Shown: positions 23,901-35,771 of the stretch, one piece after another
Position numbering within the stretch: position 1 is the stretch's first letter
Layout: every line of letters starts with the position of its first letter
Assembly: GCA_022496185.1 (NCBI GenBank)
Contig: WTXG01000003.1
Coordinates: forward strand, 372,001-436,000
Length of the DNA stretch: 64,000 nucleotides
Origin: Multifurca ochricompacta
Taxonomy: Eukaryota; Basidiomycota; Agaricomycetes; Russulales; Russulaceae
Reading direction: 5' to 3'
Notes under the pieces: generated by a model
The model's database searches: none
Told to the model about the DNA's origin: nothing
The model's input: only the letters and a program-made list of their open reading frames with translations
Made by a program: the position numbers and the translations under genes

Positions 23901-26498
23901 TCGCAATGGTTCTCGGCCGAAATGCTGTTAATGGTGTCTCCAACCTGGGCAGCAATTGGTCGACGGAGGTGGCATTAGCTTCTTTACAAAGGATACGACT
24001 GAGACGAGGAAGCTCAATGAGGAGCTGAAAGTACGCAAAACTCAGAAAGCTGAAGAAGAGCGTCGAGAAAAAATTCGTGCCATGGAAGGGGTCAAGATAA
24101 AAAGAGATCCGTAGGTCCCCCGGGTCTAAAGCCATGACTGAGATTGACTCACCTTTCCACAGTGGCGCTTTTTCTGACAGAAAAACGTTCACTTGGGAAC
24201 GTTTGAACTATCATGTGCCTGTTGCAGGTGGTTCCTTGCAGCTCCTCAACAATGTGTACGGCTATGTTAAACCAGGTACCCTCACCGCCTTAATGGGAGC
24301 TCTGGTGCCGGTAAAACGACCTGTCTGGACGTTCTTGCTCAGAGGAAAAACATTGGTGTGGTGTCTGGAGACATTTTTGTCGACGGCCGACCCCTCGACG
24401 CCGACTTTGCTCGCGGAACTGCATACGGTTAGTATTTTCACGCAAATCAGGATCTCACCATTAAACCTCGTATGCAGCTGAACAAATGGACGTCCACGAA
24501 GGAAATGCCACCATTCGCGAAGCCATGCGTTTTTCTGCGTATCTCCGCCAGCCATTCCATGTCTCTAAAGAGGAGAAGGACGCCTACGTTGAGGACATGA
24601 TTGAGCTTCTTGAGCTACAGGATCTTTCTGAGGCGGTCGTTTGGAGTCTTGGAGTTGAGGCACGCAAACGGCTTACTATCGGTGTCGAGCTTGCAAGCAA
24701 ACCCGAGCTACTGCTTTTCCTTGACGAGCCTACCTCCGGTCTAGACGCTCAGAGTGCATGGAACCTGGTCCGTTTCCTGCGCAAGCTGGCCGACAGTGGC
24801 CAGGCTATTTTGTGCACAATCCATCAACCATCGTCTCTGCTTTTTGAAAGCTTCGATCGGTTGCTGTTGCTCGGGAAAGGCGGAAATACAATATACTTTG
24901 GCGACATAGGCGAGGACTCGCATGTGATGCGGGAATACTTTGCACAGTACGGAGCGCCATGCCCACTAAACGTTAACCCGGCAGAGTACATGCTCGAGGC
25001 TATCGGCGCTGGCGTTACGCCTAGAATTGGGGATCGCGATTGGAAGGACGTCTGGCTTGACTCACCTGAATGCGCTCGCACGAAGACAGAAATTGAGGAG
25101 ATCAAGCGCGAAGCGTTAAGTCGTGATCGTCCTGATGATATAAAACATTCTGCGTGTAAGGCCCTTTTCGCCAGATGTCAAAATTTCTATCCAGTCTCAT
25201 TTCCAATTTTCTCATCTAGATGCGACCCCTCTCTGGTACCAGCTGAGGATAGTCGTACAACGAAACGCGCTCTCGTTGTGGAGATCACCCGCTTATGTTT
25301 TCACGCGACTTTTCTCGCACTTGATCGTAGCTCTCTGTGTGTCCCTACCGTTCCTTCAGCTGGGGAACAGCACGCGAGACTTGCAGTATCGCATCTTTGG
25401 GATGTAAGCATCTCGTCGAACACCCGCCTATCCAATCTAATTACATTTTAGCTTCTGGGTTGTCGTCTTGCCAGGTCTTGTCATCCCTCAACTCGAACCG
25501 GTGTTCCTCATGAATCGTCGCACTTTCATTCGCGAAGCTTCGAGTAGGATCTACTCCCCGTACGTATTTGCTATAGGCCAATTACTTGGAGAAATCCCGT
25601 ATTCCGCGATTTGTGCTCTCTTCTACTGGGTCTTGATGGTAAGTATTTCAATAAACCATCGCTTTCGAATTCATTGTGTGATGCGATCTACAGGTGTATC
25701 CGATGCACTTTGGCCAAGGGTCCGCCGGCACTAATGGCACTGGCTTTCAGTTACTTGTTATCTTGATCACAGAACTGTTCGCCGTGACTCTGGGTCAACT
25801 AATCGCATCCATTACTCCAAGCATTCAGATCGCGTCCCTCTTCACACCACCTATCTCGATTATTCTGAGCAACGTGTGCGGAGTGACAATCCCCTACCCT
25901 ACGCTCGGCAAGTTCTGGAGATCATGGTTGTATCAACTGGATCCGTTTACCCGAATGTTATCCGCAATGCTGTCAACGGAGCTGCAGTATGTAGTTGCGC
26001 GGTTCCGTATCTTGTGGTTTGGGTGACAAATGCTCTTGCAGTGGACTAAGGATTACGTGCAAGCCTGAAGAATTTGCGTTGTTCAATCCGCCATCTGGCC
26101 AGACGTGCGTAGCCTGGGCGAATGATTTTGTGAACATTGCGGGTGGCTACCTTGACAACCCGAATGACTCCACAGCGTGCAGATATTGCCAGTATAAGGT
26201 GAGTGACGTGAGTATGAGGCCTCATGTTCTTGCACTTACTTCGTTTAAGGTTGGCGACGAGTTCTTCTTGCCACTCAACATTCGATTCGAGCACCGCTGG
26301 CGAGACTTGGGAATTTACTTCTGCTTCTTCGGTACGTTCGCCCGTATTTTTTGTCGTGGGTCCACACGCCTGATTATACGGTCGTCTAGCCTTCAATTTT
26401 ATCGCAACTATCAGTAAGTTACCCCGTATTGTTGATTTATGACAACTTTGACCGGCGTTTTAGTTGCTTCACGTTATCTTCGTTTTGCCCGGCGGTAG
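20982..26498 (+). CDS. PDR-type full-length ABC transporter (ABCG), frame broken in NBD2 Walker A
   Basis: Family members sit in the plasma membrane and pump drugs, steroids or lipids using ATP. The order is NBD1-TMD1-NBD2-TMD2. NBD1 has GTPGSGCTT (Cys in place of Walker A Lys), VSGGERKR, and [13 protein letters not shown], the degenerate site normal for fungal PDR proteins. TMD1 follows ([18 protein letters not shown] to [14 protein letters not shown]). NBD2 opens [12 protein letters not shown] and has [26 protein letters not shown] and [13 protein letters not shown]2 contains [21 protein letters not shown] and ends [12 protein letters not shown], close to full family length (about 1,450 residues). 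The frame breaks at 24299-24302: TALMGA is followed by GAGKTT in another frame, as if one T of GCTTCT were lost. The joint at 21559-21619 needs a GC-AG intron or a second error. All other exons join cleanly. The start at 20982 is preferred over one at 20910, which would translate the CT tract. Confidence 0.9.
21559..21619 (+). other. Possible GC-AG intron in the PDR transporter
   Basis: The exon before ends ATPILYK and the next reads [20 protein letters not shown] intron (5' GCGCGT, branch CTGAC, 3' AAAG) makes the two in phase. With the ordinary GT two bases on, the frame is lost. The 5' site is not a good GC-site match, so a sequence error is the alternative. Confidence 0.4.
24299..24302 (+). 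other. Apparent one-base deletion in NBD2 Walker A of the PDR transporter
   Basis: Upstream frame reads GTLTALMGA; one base over, the next codons read [19 protein letters not shown], the expected continuation. No intron fits between overlapping P-loop codons. As given, translation would run on in the wrong frame and lose NBD2 and TMD2. Sequencing error or real mutation cannot be told apart here. Confidence 0.8.
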
Positions 26499-27051
26499 TA
26501 GACCACAGTTTGACGCCCAAGGCCACGGACAGTCCTCAAATTACTATTACTTCTGCTCTTAATGCTACCTGGCACTCTCGTACCACTCTATAATTTGCAC
26601 CAATACCACCTACTCGCATTTGTAGACATGCATGTTTTACTAGACATACATTACATTACATTCACGACGAGACGACGAGAAGAGAATGAGAAATAAATCA
26701 AGAGCGCGTGATCTGTACGTGAGCGCGAAAAAGGCAAGATGCTAACGCCCAAAACTGGGTTGGTTGTCCCCCCCCTCCCCTTGCAGGGGCCACGAGCACC
26801 CGAAATCTTGCTTGACTTTCTTTCCTTTCCTTCATCATCTGTCCCCTCGTCGTGCTGTTCACCATTAGCTCTGATCTACGATCACCCAACTCGCCGTGCC
26901 AACGCACGAAACTGGACTCCCGGCCGGCCCAGCAAAATCTATGGATGGACAAAGGTCCGCTATCCAACCCTTGTAATATAGACGCGCTTCATTCTCCAAC
27001 CACTGTGGACATGCAGACTGCCGGATACTATATTCAGCTCCATCTACATCA
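26499..27051. other. Intergenic, no gene seen
   Basis: Transporter 3' flank and promoter of the mitochondrial carrier gene. Contains a C-rich run (about 26770-26780) and no coding signal that matches a family. Confidence 0.4.
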
Positions 27052-28500
27052 ATGAAAGCCTCCGACGTAAGACAGACCAGTGATTGTTATTGCAATGCGA
27101 GCTCTGACGTGGACACTTTCGCTTGTGTACAGGTAACAAAGCCGTCGTCTGCGCACTTTCGGCGAGCTACATTTCAACATTTGCTGGGTATCCGGTGGGT
27201 CCCGTCTTTGTGTCTACGGGTTTCAGCGCCGGTCTTTCCTTACGAGCTTCTGTGCGGCAGTTGGACTCACTCAAATCCCGGTTACAAACTACGAAAACGC
27301 CTATTTCAGTCCCTCGGATCGCCCTGCTTGTTTACCGCGAGGAGGGTATCATTGGCTTTTACAGGGGGTTGTGGATCCCCCTCATGACCATCTCTTTTGT
27401 CCGTACGTGCCCTATATTACCGTCAAGGGCTCGGACAAATGATCGGCCATGCGATGGTAGGCGCTGCCTCATTCACAATATACACCCGCACGAAGGAGTT
27501 TTGCCGTGACCACCAGTTACTAGACCACAGCAAATTGCTTGGCTCTGCGACAGCCGGTGGAATTGGTGGTGCGATGGCGGGCTCGTTGATTTCTTTTGGG
27601 AGTGCACGTGAGTCTCTATCTAGTCTCTCGTATTACTTCCTCATTACAAAGGCTATTGGGGTAGCTTTCGAACTTGTAAAGGTAGGGTACTATAGCATTG
27701 ATGACACCAAAGACCAACAGTTGACGAGCGCTCCTAGGTTCGGCGACAATTGGAATACACGATTGCGGAGAAGAAGGGACTCAAGCTGACAAAGCCGCCG
27801 AGTACTGCCGCCGCTGTACGTGAGATCTTCAGAATGAGTGGACTGTTTGGGTTGTATACCGGCTTCAGCCTTCATTTTGTAAGCGAACACCCACCGCCTT
27901 TTAACTAGCAGCAGGAAGCCACTGACTGATGTCGCATGTAGTACGTGACACCGCTGGCACGGCGCTCTATTTTCTAGAATATGACGGAATGCGACATATA
28001 TTGGGGAGACTTCCATCGGGTGAACAGGGGCCAACACCGTCCTGGCTCCCAATACATACGTCTCTTGTGCCGTTTGTCTGTGGATCTCTATCTGGCGTGA
28101 CTTCCTGGGCTCTCATTTACCCTATGGATGTGTAAGACCGTCTTTTTCCCTCGTTTCGTATCCGTGAGCTTATTTTATGCGTGCCTTTTGTCAGTGTCAA
28201 AACTAAAGTCCAACAGCGAGCCCTGGCTGACGAAATGTATCGAAGTCCAGGGGAAACCCTCCATCGCCTTATCAGAGGTATTACACACTTCCCTTTAGGA
28301 TGCGCGATTGGTTCTAGAACTAATTTGGTAACCGAGGACCCGACCCCCAAAACCCGAAACCGCTCATCGCCGGTATCACGCGTATATACCGCGGCCTTGG
28401 CGTGAGTGCATTGCGTAGCGTAACCACTCATGGCCTGCTCTGGACCTTCTTCGACCTTGTCTCAGGCTTTATCGACCGCCTTCCTGGATCCTCTGCCTGA
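27052..28500 (+). CDS. Mitochondrial carrier family protein (SLC25 type)
   Basis: Inner-membrane solute carrier with three tandem two-helix repeats. After splicing, each repeat carries the PxDxxK-type signature: YPLDSLKSRLQ in repeat 1 (intron 27195-27260 splits it), APFELVKVRRQ in repeat 2 (introns near 27609 and 27681), and YPMDVVKTKVQQRA in repeat 3. Each signature is followed by the carrier-type tail (EEGIIGFYRGLWIPL, MSGLFGLYTGFSLHF, IYRGLGVSALRSVTTHGLLWTFFD). GTALYFLEYD lies in the fifth helix region. The protein ends DRLPGSSA at 28500. The first exon is uncertain: the frame resumes at GNKAVVCALSASYISTFAGYP (27132 on), and neither the ATG at 27052 (MKASD then GTAAGA) nor one near 26946 can be fixed by eye. 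The transported substrate is not predictable from what I can see. Confidence 0.83.
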
Positions 28501-28707
28501 TTCCTCAGTCTCTGACCTTGTACCTACAGCATGTCCCGTTTCAACGCATTATCGGCCACCACCTACCTCGCATTTACGTCTATAGATATTTGCACATACA
28601 TTATAGTACACGAGCGCTATGAAGATATTCCGAAGCCCTGGAAAGGGTAACGCGCTGTGCCAAAGACACCAATAAGTCTCGTTGACTGTGATGAGGTACC
28701 TTAAGTC

Positions 28708-28739
<32 letters not shown>
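28708..28739. repeat. (AAT)n microsatellite
   Basis: About ten uninterrupted AAT units between the carrier and permease genes. Confidence 0.9.
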
Positions 28740-28742
<3 letters not shown>

Positions 28743-29484
28743 TAAAGAACCCCTTCGCTCCTCTGTAGAGGACAGGGCTGTCCAACACTGGTTGTCACGC
28801 CTCATAATACTGTGACTATATGACGGAAAGGACTCGATGGAGTTTCCTTGAGTCGCTTGAAACCCCCTTCAACCGATCCTCGGGGTTTCCGGCAGCGATG
28901 GTCTCGTGCTCGCATCATGAACGCTGGTGGGAGCTGTGATTTCATGAGAGCACCGAACGCTGGGTCAGTGGCCCATCCAATTATCCAACTTTGATAAGAG
29001 GTGGAGGCAGTAAGGGATGGCCGTTGTTTTCTTGAGTTTGAGCTATGGTTGTGGTCCCTTATGGTGGTATCTTATCAGAGACCATCTACATATGAACATG
29101 AACATGAATGCGATAGGCTGCACAAGTCATGCGTACATTGGGTGAGATCCAGCATGGTTCGTTGGGAAAATATCGATTAGCGTGTTCCCGACAGCTGACA
29201 GCGCAGAAATGAGTCGTGGTTTCACTTTCACTCACACTCGACATACAATCAAGTGGGACCCTCTTTTTTTAATATTTTTAAGAGCGGCTACCTCATCTCG
29301 ACGATACGGCATTGTTGATGCCCTCCATTTAATACCTCCGCCTTTGTCGTTGGGACGTGTGATTGGACGCGACATCCATCACTAGTGAGTTGCGAGCTCA
29401 CGATTTAGAGTTTCCAGCAAAAGTAGGCGACTGACTAGTAGCATGCAAGCGAGGGAGAGAGAAGACCGCAACCACCTTTTCCTT

Positions 29485-29518
29485 ATTCTCCTTCTCCTTC
29501 TCCTTCTCCTTCTCCTTC
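29485..29518. repeat. (TTCTCC)n microsatellite
   Basis: About five pyrimidine hexanucleotide units roughly 440 bases upstream of the permease ATG. Confidence 0.85.
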
Positions 29519-29953
29519 GCCTCGCCTGTCCATGTAAAAATACTAAAATTAAATGAAAAGATCGAATCACGGCTGCTCAATCTGCCCGTGCCAAGAAGAG
29601 GTTCCTGCCGAGACCAGTACAACACATGGTATCATCTATAGCTAATACAACGGGAATAGAGAATCCCTTTGGCTTTGGCTGTGTTCTTCACTGTCACGTG
29701 TGTTGCCTCCTTATCCATCAACGTCTGTCTGTCTTTGCGAAGCCCAGATGTGCCAGGGCGAGTTGTCAAAGAGGTTGTACCTCGCATGGCTGTGCTTCCA
29801 CTTTCAGGAGCGCCGTGCCTTTTTAGATGTGAAACTCAAGACACCGCCAAAAAATTACCCGGTCTTGGCCTAATATAAGAAACGAGAGGATGCTCCATAT
29901 TCCCACCTTCACCCCCTCCCACTCTCCCAACTGTCCGTACTTGCACTTCAGCC

Positions 29954-32065
29954 ATGAGTGCTGAGAAACTCGAGAAGCAATCAAGCAACTCGGGCAGCCT
30001 GAGCGATGAGGTCGTTGCCTTTCAGTCCGATCTGCGGGATCCTGTACATGAAACACTCCATCGTGGGCTGAAAGCGCGCCAGATCTCTATGATCGCCGTA
30101 CGTCACTCACTCACTTGGCACCGTCGCCACTCACCATTTCCTCCTGCACTTAGCTTGGCGGTGCGGTTGGCACTGGCTTGATCATTGGCTCTGGGACCGC
30201 CCTTGTACGGGGTGGTCCACTTGGCATCCTGCTGGGCTATTCGTTCGTCGGTTTAGTGTGCTATCTCGTTATGATTGCTCTGGGAGAAATGGCGGCCTAT
30301 CTCCCGCACAAAAAAGGCTTTGCGGGATATGCTACCCGCTTCGTTGATCCCGCATTCGGCTTCGCGCTTGGCTGGAACTATCTTATGAAGTACTTGATCG
30401 TGACACCAAATAACATCAACGCAGCCGGTGCCGTGATCCAGTACTGGACAAGACACGTACACATTGCTGTCTGGATGGGTACGTCACCTCGACCCTAATC
30501 ACCAAAGTCGTGAGGTGCTGACCTTTCCTATCTCAGTAATTTTTATATTATTTAGTGGGTATTCGAGTCTTGTCAGCTGGGAGTGCCCCCTAATGGCTTG
30601 CCGTCTTAGTTGCCTGTGTCAATCTCCTCGGCGTCCGTGTCTTCGGCGAGCTTGAGTTCTGGTTTAGCAGCATTAAAGTCATAACGCTCATCGCCCTGCT
30701 CCTGATGGGCCTTATCATCGATCTTGGCGGTAATCCTCATCACGACCGCATCGGCTTCCGATACTGGAAGCGTCCAGATGGGCCCATGGGCTCATACCTA
30801 CTATCGCAGGTTCACAATGCTCACCTAGCCATCTTCCTGGGCTTTTGGAGCACGCTCACTAATGCGTTGTTTGCATACATCGGCACGGAACTTATTGGCG
30901 TGACAGTAGGTGAGGCGCAGAATCCGCGCAAAAATATCCCGATCGCCATCCGTAGAACTTTCATGCGGATTGTTGTATTCTATATTGGCGGTGTCTTCGT
31001 CATTGGGCTCATCGTACCTAGGACAAACAATGTAAGATATGACGCACCTAAGGGGGCCCGTTTCGTTTGACTAACGACTGCGTACCAAGGACTTATTCGT
31101 TGCTAACAAGTCAAAGGTTGGCGCTGCTGCTTCGCCATTCGTAGTGGGTGAGAACAGCACTCGGCCCTATGCCCTTGACGATGCTTACACCTAATAATTT
31201 AGCCACTACTCTGGCCGGCATCAAGGTCCTGAATCATATTATCAACGCGGCTATCCTCATCTTCGTGCTGAGCGCTGCTAATTCTGACCTGTACATTGGC
31301 TCTCGCACACTCTACGCTCTTGCAATCGAGGGAAAGGCACCTCGTATCTTCCGTAGAGTGAACAGGATGGGTGTACCATGGCCGGCCCTCCTCTTCTGCA
31401 CGGCCTTCTGCAGCCTAGTCTTTTTGAACGTGCATTCATCCAGTCAGAAGGGTGAGTGAAGGAATCCTTTTTGGTGTTCTGTTCAACCCTCCTGAAACGG
31501 TATGTTAGTATTTGGCTGGTTCGTCAACCTCGTCTCAACTTTTGGTGCCATCACGTGGATGTGCATCTGCTACTCGCATATGTAGGACTGTCTTGGCACG
31601 ATGAATTAATTCAGGTTAACTAAATGACCTTGAACGTTAGACGTTTCATGAAGGCTATGAAGGCTCAAGGCCTGTCCCGTGATTCTCTCCCGTACAAAGC
31701 ACCACTGCAACCATTTGGCTCTTGGTTCGCATTGATTTCTACGGGAATCATAACCATTTTCAAAGGTTAGAGTTTATCTAATTTTTAACGGACGATGATT
31801 CAATGACTTTTCTCATCCACCAGGGTTCGATACCTTCCTCCCTTTTAAGAAGGATACGTTTGTAACTTCTTACATCGGATTACCCACATTTTTGCTATTC
31901 TGGAGTGGTTACAAGTTATACTATCGCACGTCAGTCATCCCCAGTAATAAGGTGGATCTTATTTCTGGGAAACGGGAGATCGATGAGGAGGAGGAACGAT
32001 TTGTTGCAGACGAAGAAGCGAAGGGTCCCCAGACGCTGAGGCGACGGATATGGGATAGTTTGTAA
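29954..32065 (+). CDS. Amino acid permease (APC superfamily, YAT family)
   Basis: Plasma-membrane proton-coupled amino acid importer. The start at 29954 gives a hydrophilic, Ser/Glu-rich cytosolic N-terminus (MSAEKLEKQSSNSGSL) and then HETLHRGLKARQISMIALGGAVGTGLIIGSGTAL, the first transmembrane segment with the GTGL motif that binds the substrate carboxylate. GEMAAYLPHKKGFAGYATRFVDPAFGFALGWNY is the fungal permease signature. Further hydrophobic segments follow (VACVNLLGVRVFGELEFWFSSIKVITLI; FAYIGTELIGVTVGEAQNPRKNIP; SAANSDLYIGSRTLYALA; VFGWFVNLVSTFGAITWMCICYSHIRF). This gives about 12 membrane spans and about 550 residues. The tail is charged (REIDEEEERFVADEEAKG), as in permeases controlled by ubiquitination. 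About seven introns. The substrate range cannot be told. Confidence 0.9.
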
Positions 32066-32460
32066 TCTTGCTTATGTGTGACTTATTTGCTTGTCATTGC
32101 ATTTTCATACCTTTGTGACGTCATTGACTCAGACACCCCTTCCCTCTGTCAGCGGGTCTTTTTGGCAGTGTGGCAGTGGACCCTATGGAGACATCTCTTA
32201 CACACGGAAGTATCTAACTGTTTCAACATCCGTCATCAATTCCATATCTTATCATTATCGCACACGCAGTTCCCGTTCTGAACGCATCAAATAAGGTCAG
32301 CAATGCCCACCTCATGACTGTGCTGACACTCAGGATGACCTGTAAGCCAGTGGCGGCGGACATCCAGTATATTATGAGATGAGTATATATTAGCGTCGGA
32401 TTCAGATCATCGTGGCATCCAAACTTTTGAATCGCCTTCTACTCGCACTCAATCACCATT
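32066..32460. other. Intergenic, pirin promoter
   Basis: About 0.4 kb between the permease stop and pirin start. It contains a TATA-like segment (agtatatatta, about 32381-32391) about 75 bases upstream of the pirin ATG. Confidence 0.4.
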
Positions 32461-33860
32461 ATGGCCTCCCTATCCCGAAGCGTAGTCAAGAAGGTTCTCT
32501 CCCTAGAAACGTCAGAGGTACCTCCTGTCCGCGTGCTTTATCTCTTCATTATACACTCAAGCATCGCGACAGGGCGCCGGCGCACTCGTTCGCCGCTCTA
32601 TAGGCTCTTTGCAGTTACGGAACTTGACGCCCTTCCTCATGCTCGACCACTTCCATATTGCCAAGGGTGCAGTACGTTATGTCTCCTTGTCCACAGAGGT
32701 CAAATTCCAACACATGTTTAGGGCTTTCCTGATCACCCGCATCGCGGTCAAGCTACTGTCACCTACATCACTCAAGGTTCTAGCAAACACGAGGACTCAG
32801 CAGGTCATGCAGGAATCATTCGAGAAGGTGGCGTTCAGTGGATGTGCGCGGTATGTTCTTGATTTTATGCGCGCCGCTTCGCGAGCTATAGTCATCGCAT
32901 ATCCTCCCTTTTCACAGGGCCGTGGAAGTAAGTGTTCAAAAACGACAACTTGTGACCAAGCTTGCTAAGTGTGCGGCCTTCCAGTCATCCACGCCGAGAT
33001 GCCCGTCCACGAGTCTGGCAAGCCTGAGCCACGCGGTCTCCAGCTTTGGGTCGATCTGCCGAAGCAGTACAAGATGGTAGAGCCCTCTTACCAAGAACTT
33101 GAGCCAGAGAAGTAAGCAGAGGCTCCAGTGTGTGGGTTATGTGAACTGTGGTCTCAACCGGTTCTCTTAGCATTCCAAGTGCATTTCCTGATGGCCCCGA
33201 TGGCCCCGAGATCCGCGTGATCAGTGGAAAGAGCCACGGACAGGAATCGCCTGTGCGTCCACTCGGCGGATGCTGGTACTTCCACGCAAAGTTCAAGAAG
33301 CCTGGAAAACTCTTTCAAGACTTGCGTGAGCATCATCCCCCCTCCCGTGTTCTCCCGTGTTTCGTCCTGAATTGATTTCCTAGCCGATGGTTGGACTGCC
33401 TTTATTTACAGTATGTCTCGCCTCACCCACTGCATCTACAGTTCCAATTTGAGGATTTCTCGCAGTCCTGAATGGAAAGATTACCGTTGGAGACTCGAGT
33501 GAGACGCACGACCCATTCCACACGCTAGTTCTGTCTTCTGGTAGCAAGGCGACTGGGGTTTCTGTTACCGCACTGGAGGGTAACACCGACTTTGTCCTGG
33601 TGGGGCTTATTCATCTCGCCAGCAGCTTTTATGTACTAATGACACTTGTGGTCAGATTGCGGGAGAGCCGCTCGATCAGGAGGTTGTGCAGCATGGTCCC
33701 TTTGTGATGACAACGAAGGAGGATATCCAGAAGACATTTATGGATTGTAAGCACAACATGATATGCGACTTGTCGATGACTGATTGCTTTTCTAGATCGC
33801 TTGGGCCAGAACGGCTTTGAGAAAGCCCATGTCTGGAAGAGCAAAATTGGCGGTCTCTGA
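32461..33860 (+). CDS. Pirin
   Basis: Bicupin iron protein. Human pirin is a nuclear transcription co-regulator, and some pirins have quercetinase activity. The spliced sequence reads MASLSRSVVKKVLSLETSEG...VRRSIGSLQLRNLTPFLMLDHFHIAKGAGFPDHPHRGQATVTYITQG. The HPH pair, with a later His and the HAEMP glutamate, gives the metal site of the N-terminal cupin. Next comes HEDSAGHAGIIREGGVQWMCAGRGVIHAEMPVHE, PRGLQLWVDLPKQYKMVEPSYQEL, then a C-terminal cupin (LGGCWYFHAKFKKPG; LNGKITVGD; GEPLDQEVVQHGPFVMTTKEDIQKTFMDY) ending KSKIGGL. The His of the HPH motif lies right after a 51-base intron (32670-32720). About eight introns and about 300 residues, a normal pirin. A very confident family call. Confidence 0.93.
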
Positions 33861-34096
33861 GTTGTAGGTATGCGTTGGATAGGTCCATATCCATGTAGAA
33901 TTTCTCTATTTGTAATGGGTTACAAAAGTTGTGGAGGCACCCTACATGAATAGTAGGGCCAGACGCTATCGTGCAGAAGAGAATTTCGAACCAGTCGAAG
34001 GGTCAAGCTACTTGGTCTACAGCCTTTGGTAGATTCAGTGTTATTATCTTTGGTGCTGTCACGAAGAGTATGCGCGCTCATGTGGCAGCGGTTGGT

Positions 34097-35631
34097 TCAC
34101 TTAGGGTCTTTTCGTCGACGGCGAGCCCTGGTCTCGCTCCCGTCTCCACTGTCCTCCGTAACCTGCATGCCCTCCCACACGTCCTCATCCCCATCATCGC
34201 GATCTCGCCGCGTCCCATCGTCATGGTCCGCATCCCTGTCTGTGACTTCGTCCCACACAACACAAGTCGGTATACTCTTCATGTACACCTTCTCCAGCAC
34301 CACGCCTTTGTCATCCTGAGGTTGTCCCGGTTCGGACGGTGGTGGGTAAGTGCTGTGCACGCGTGCGTAGCGGTCAAGGGCCGTGGAAACAAGACCGGCG
34401 GGGGTTGGAGCCATGGAGGTGACGGCCCCTGCGATGCCTTGCAAACGTCAAACGTTATCGTGATGATTCAAACACGCGACCTTGAGGAGGCGCAAAAATA
34501 CCTTTGTAGCCATAGATAATGCGTCCGTTACGCGCGTCTATGGCGAATAGATTGCTCGTCTGGTCTGAAATGAATATCTCGCTTGTGGGTGGTAGTGCCG
34601 TGTCAGAACGATCTGAGAAAAAAAAAAGGATGGGTTTATGCCGTACTGTTCATAACACCCTTTTTCGACATGGCCAATCCCGTTTCCCTTGGCAATTTGC
34701 TTCCACTCGGCCACGGGCTTTCGCGTGGCGCGCGAGTCATACCGCCGCACATCGCCGCGCTGTGTACCGGCAAGGAGTTGCTGAGGTGTGGAGAGATATG
34801 TAAGACAGGTATTGTGCACGGGCTGCCTCAAGCTCAAGTTGTCATTTGCAACCTACAATAATGAAGGAGGTGAGCGGTGGGTGGATGATACAAATGTGAC
34901 ATACATTTTTGGCTCGCCACAATTCTCCAGGAAGTAGTCATTGCCACGTTTCCGTTTCCTATCACCTTCATGTTGAGAGGATGCCTGCGCCGTTTGCTTT
35001 GGCGCGAAGGCACTTTCGAGATCCCAGATGGATAGCTCAACTTCGTCGCCTGCGTAAGAGAAATAATTCCCTTCTGGTGCGAGGCGCCAGTCGCACAGCC
35101 GCATAGGTAGGGCTGCAGTTTGCGTCTCTGCATCTGGTCCTCTCGACTGTGTGAGGCGGAGGGCGCCGTTCGATGTGCATGAAAATACACGGCTGGAAGT
35201 TGGAGTTGAAGGCTCATTGTCCTGTCCTGTGGGAGTGAATGACGTACTTGGATGACGCAGCCAACCCAATGTATCTATTCCCTACTTTCAGACGGGGTTC
35301 AGTCCACTCATGTATTAGCTCTAGACCCTCCGTCTGTAGTCTGGATACAGACGTAGACCCATCAGCGCGTGCGACTGCTACCTTTTCTTCAGGAATCAGG
35401 AATCAGTAAGTCTGAGAACGCCGAGTGTGGGTGGTTGGCTTGATAACGTACCAGCGGACCGTCTTCCGAGGTCCAAACTGTCATTTTTTGCACCGCACGT
35501 TCTTTTCCTTTACCATTTCCATCATAGAGCGTAGTTGTAGTAACTTTTGAATCTTTATTCGAGGAAAGAAAAGAGTATTTTAGAGCTTTGATATTGCCGA
35601 GCTCGTCTCCAGTCAAAAATTGGGTCATCAT
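34097..35631 (-). CDS. NSA1: Ribosome biogenesis WD40 protein Nsa1 (WDR74)
   Basis: Nsa1 is a seven-bladed propeller in nucleolar pre-60S particles, released by the AAA ATPase Rix7. The start at 35631 (or 35628) gives MMTQFLTGDELGNIKALKYS, the expected first blade. It continues through VAVARADGSTSVSRLQTEGLELIHEWTEPRLKVGNRYIGLAAS, FSCTSNGALRLTQ, ALPMRLCDWRLAPEGNYFSYAGDEVELSIWDLESAF, RKRKRGNDYF, then TYLSTPQQLLAGTQRGDVRRYDSRATRKPVAEWK, LFLSDQTSNLFAIDARNGRIIYGYKG, and VSTALDRYARVHS. The charged tail (DVWEGMQVTEDSGDGSETRARRRRKDPK) resembles the flexible basic nuclear tail of the family. A 55-base intron starting GTACGT after GLAAS resolves what first looks like a frameshift. Head-to-head with RMD5, 140 bases apart. 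Confidence 0.85.
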
Positions 35632-35771
35632 GGATGAGCGAGTGAAGGAGCAAACTCGGGCCGATAGATCTAAACATAAACTGGGGTGGTTGGGGAAAGC
35701 AGCAAGTAGCAACGGCAACAGCGACGACGGTGAATGGCTTTACCGTTACCCTCGCATTCGACAAAGGCAAT
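35632..35771. promoter_or_regulatory. NSA1/RMD5 bidirectional promoter
   Basis: Only 140 bases lie between two divergent start codons, so both transcripts must share this segment or start inside it. No TATA box or known factor site stands out. Confidence 0.4.

Larger units (their letters stand above)
28501..29953. other. 1.45-kb intergenic region with two microsatellites
   Basis: No supported gene. It contains an AAT trinucleotide run at 28708-28739, a TTCTCC-type hexanucleotide run at 29485-29518, and a TATA-like taatataaga at 29871-29880, about 75 bases before the permease ATG. The small frames inside have no recognisable features. Confidence 0.5.

Noticed and set aside
33971..34519. 182-codon plus-strand frame
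   Set aside because: Antisense to the C-terminal exon of NSA1.
35190..35260. Apparent frameshift in NSA1 after GLAAS
   Set aside because: A 55-base intron with a GTACGT donor and TTCCAG acceptor joins the frames exactly.
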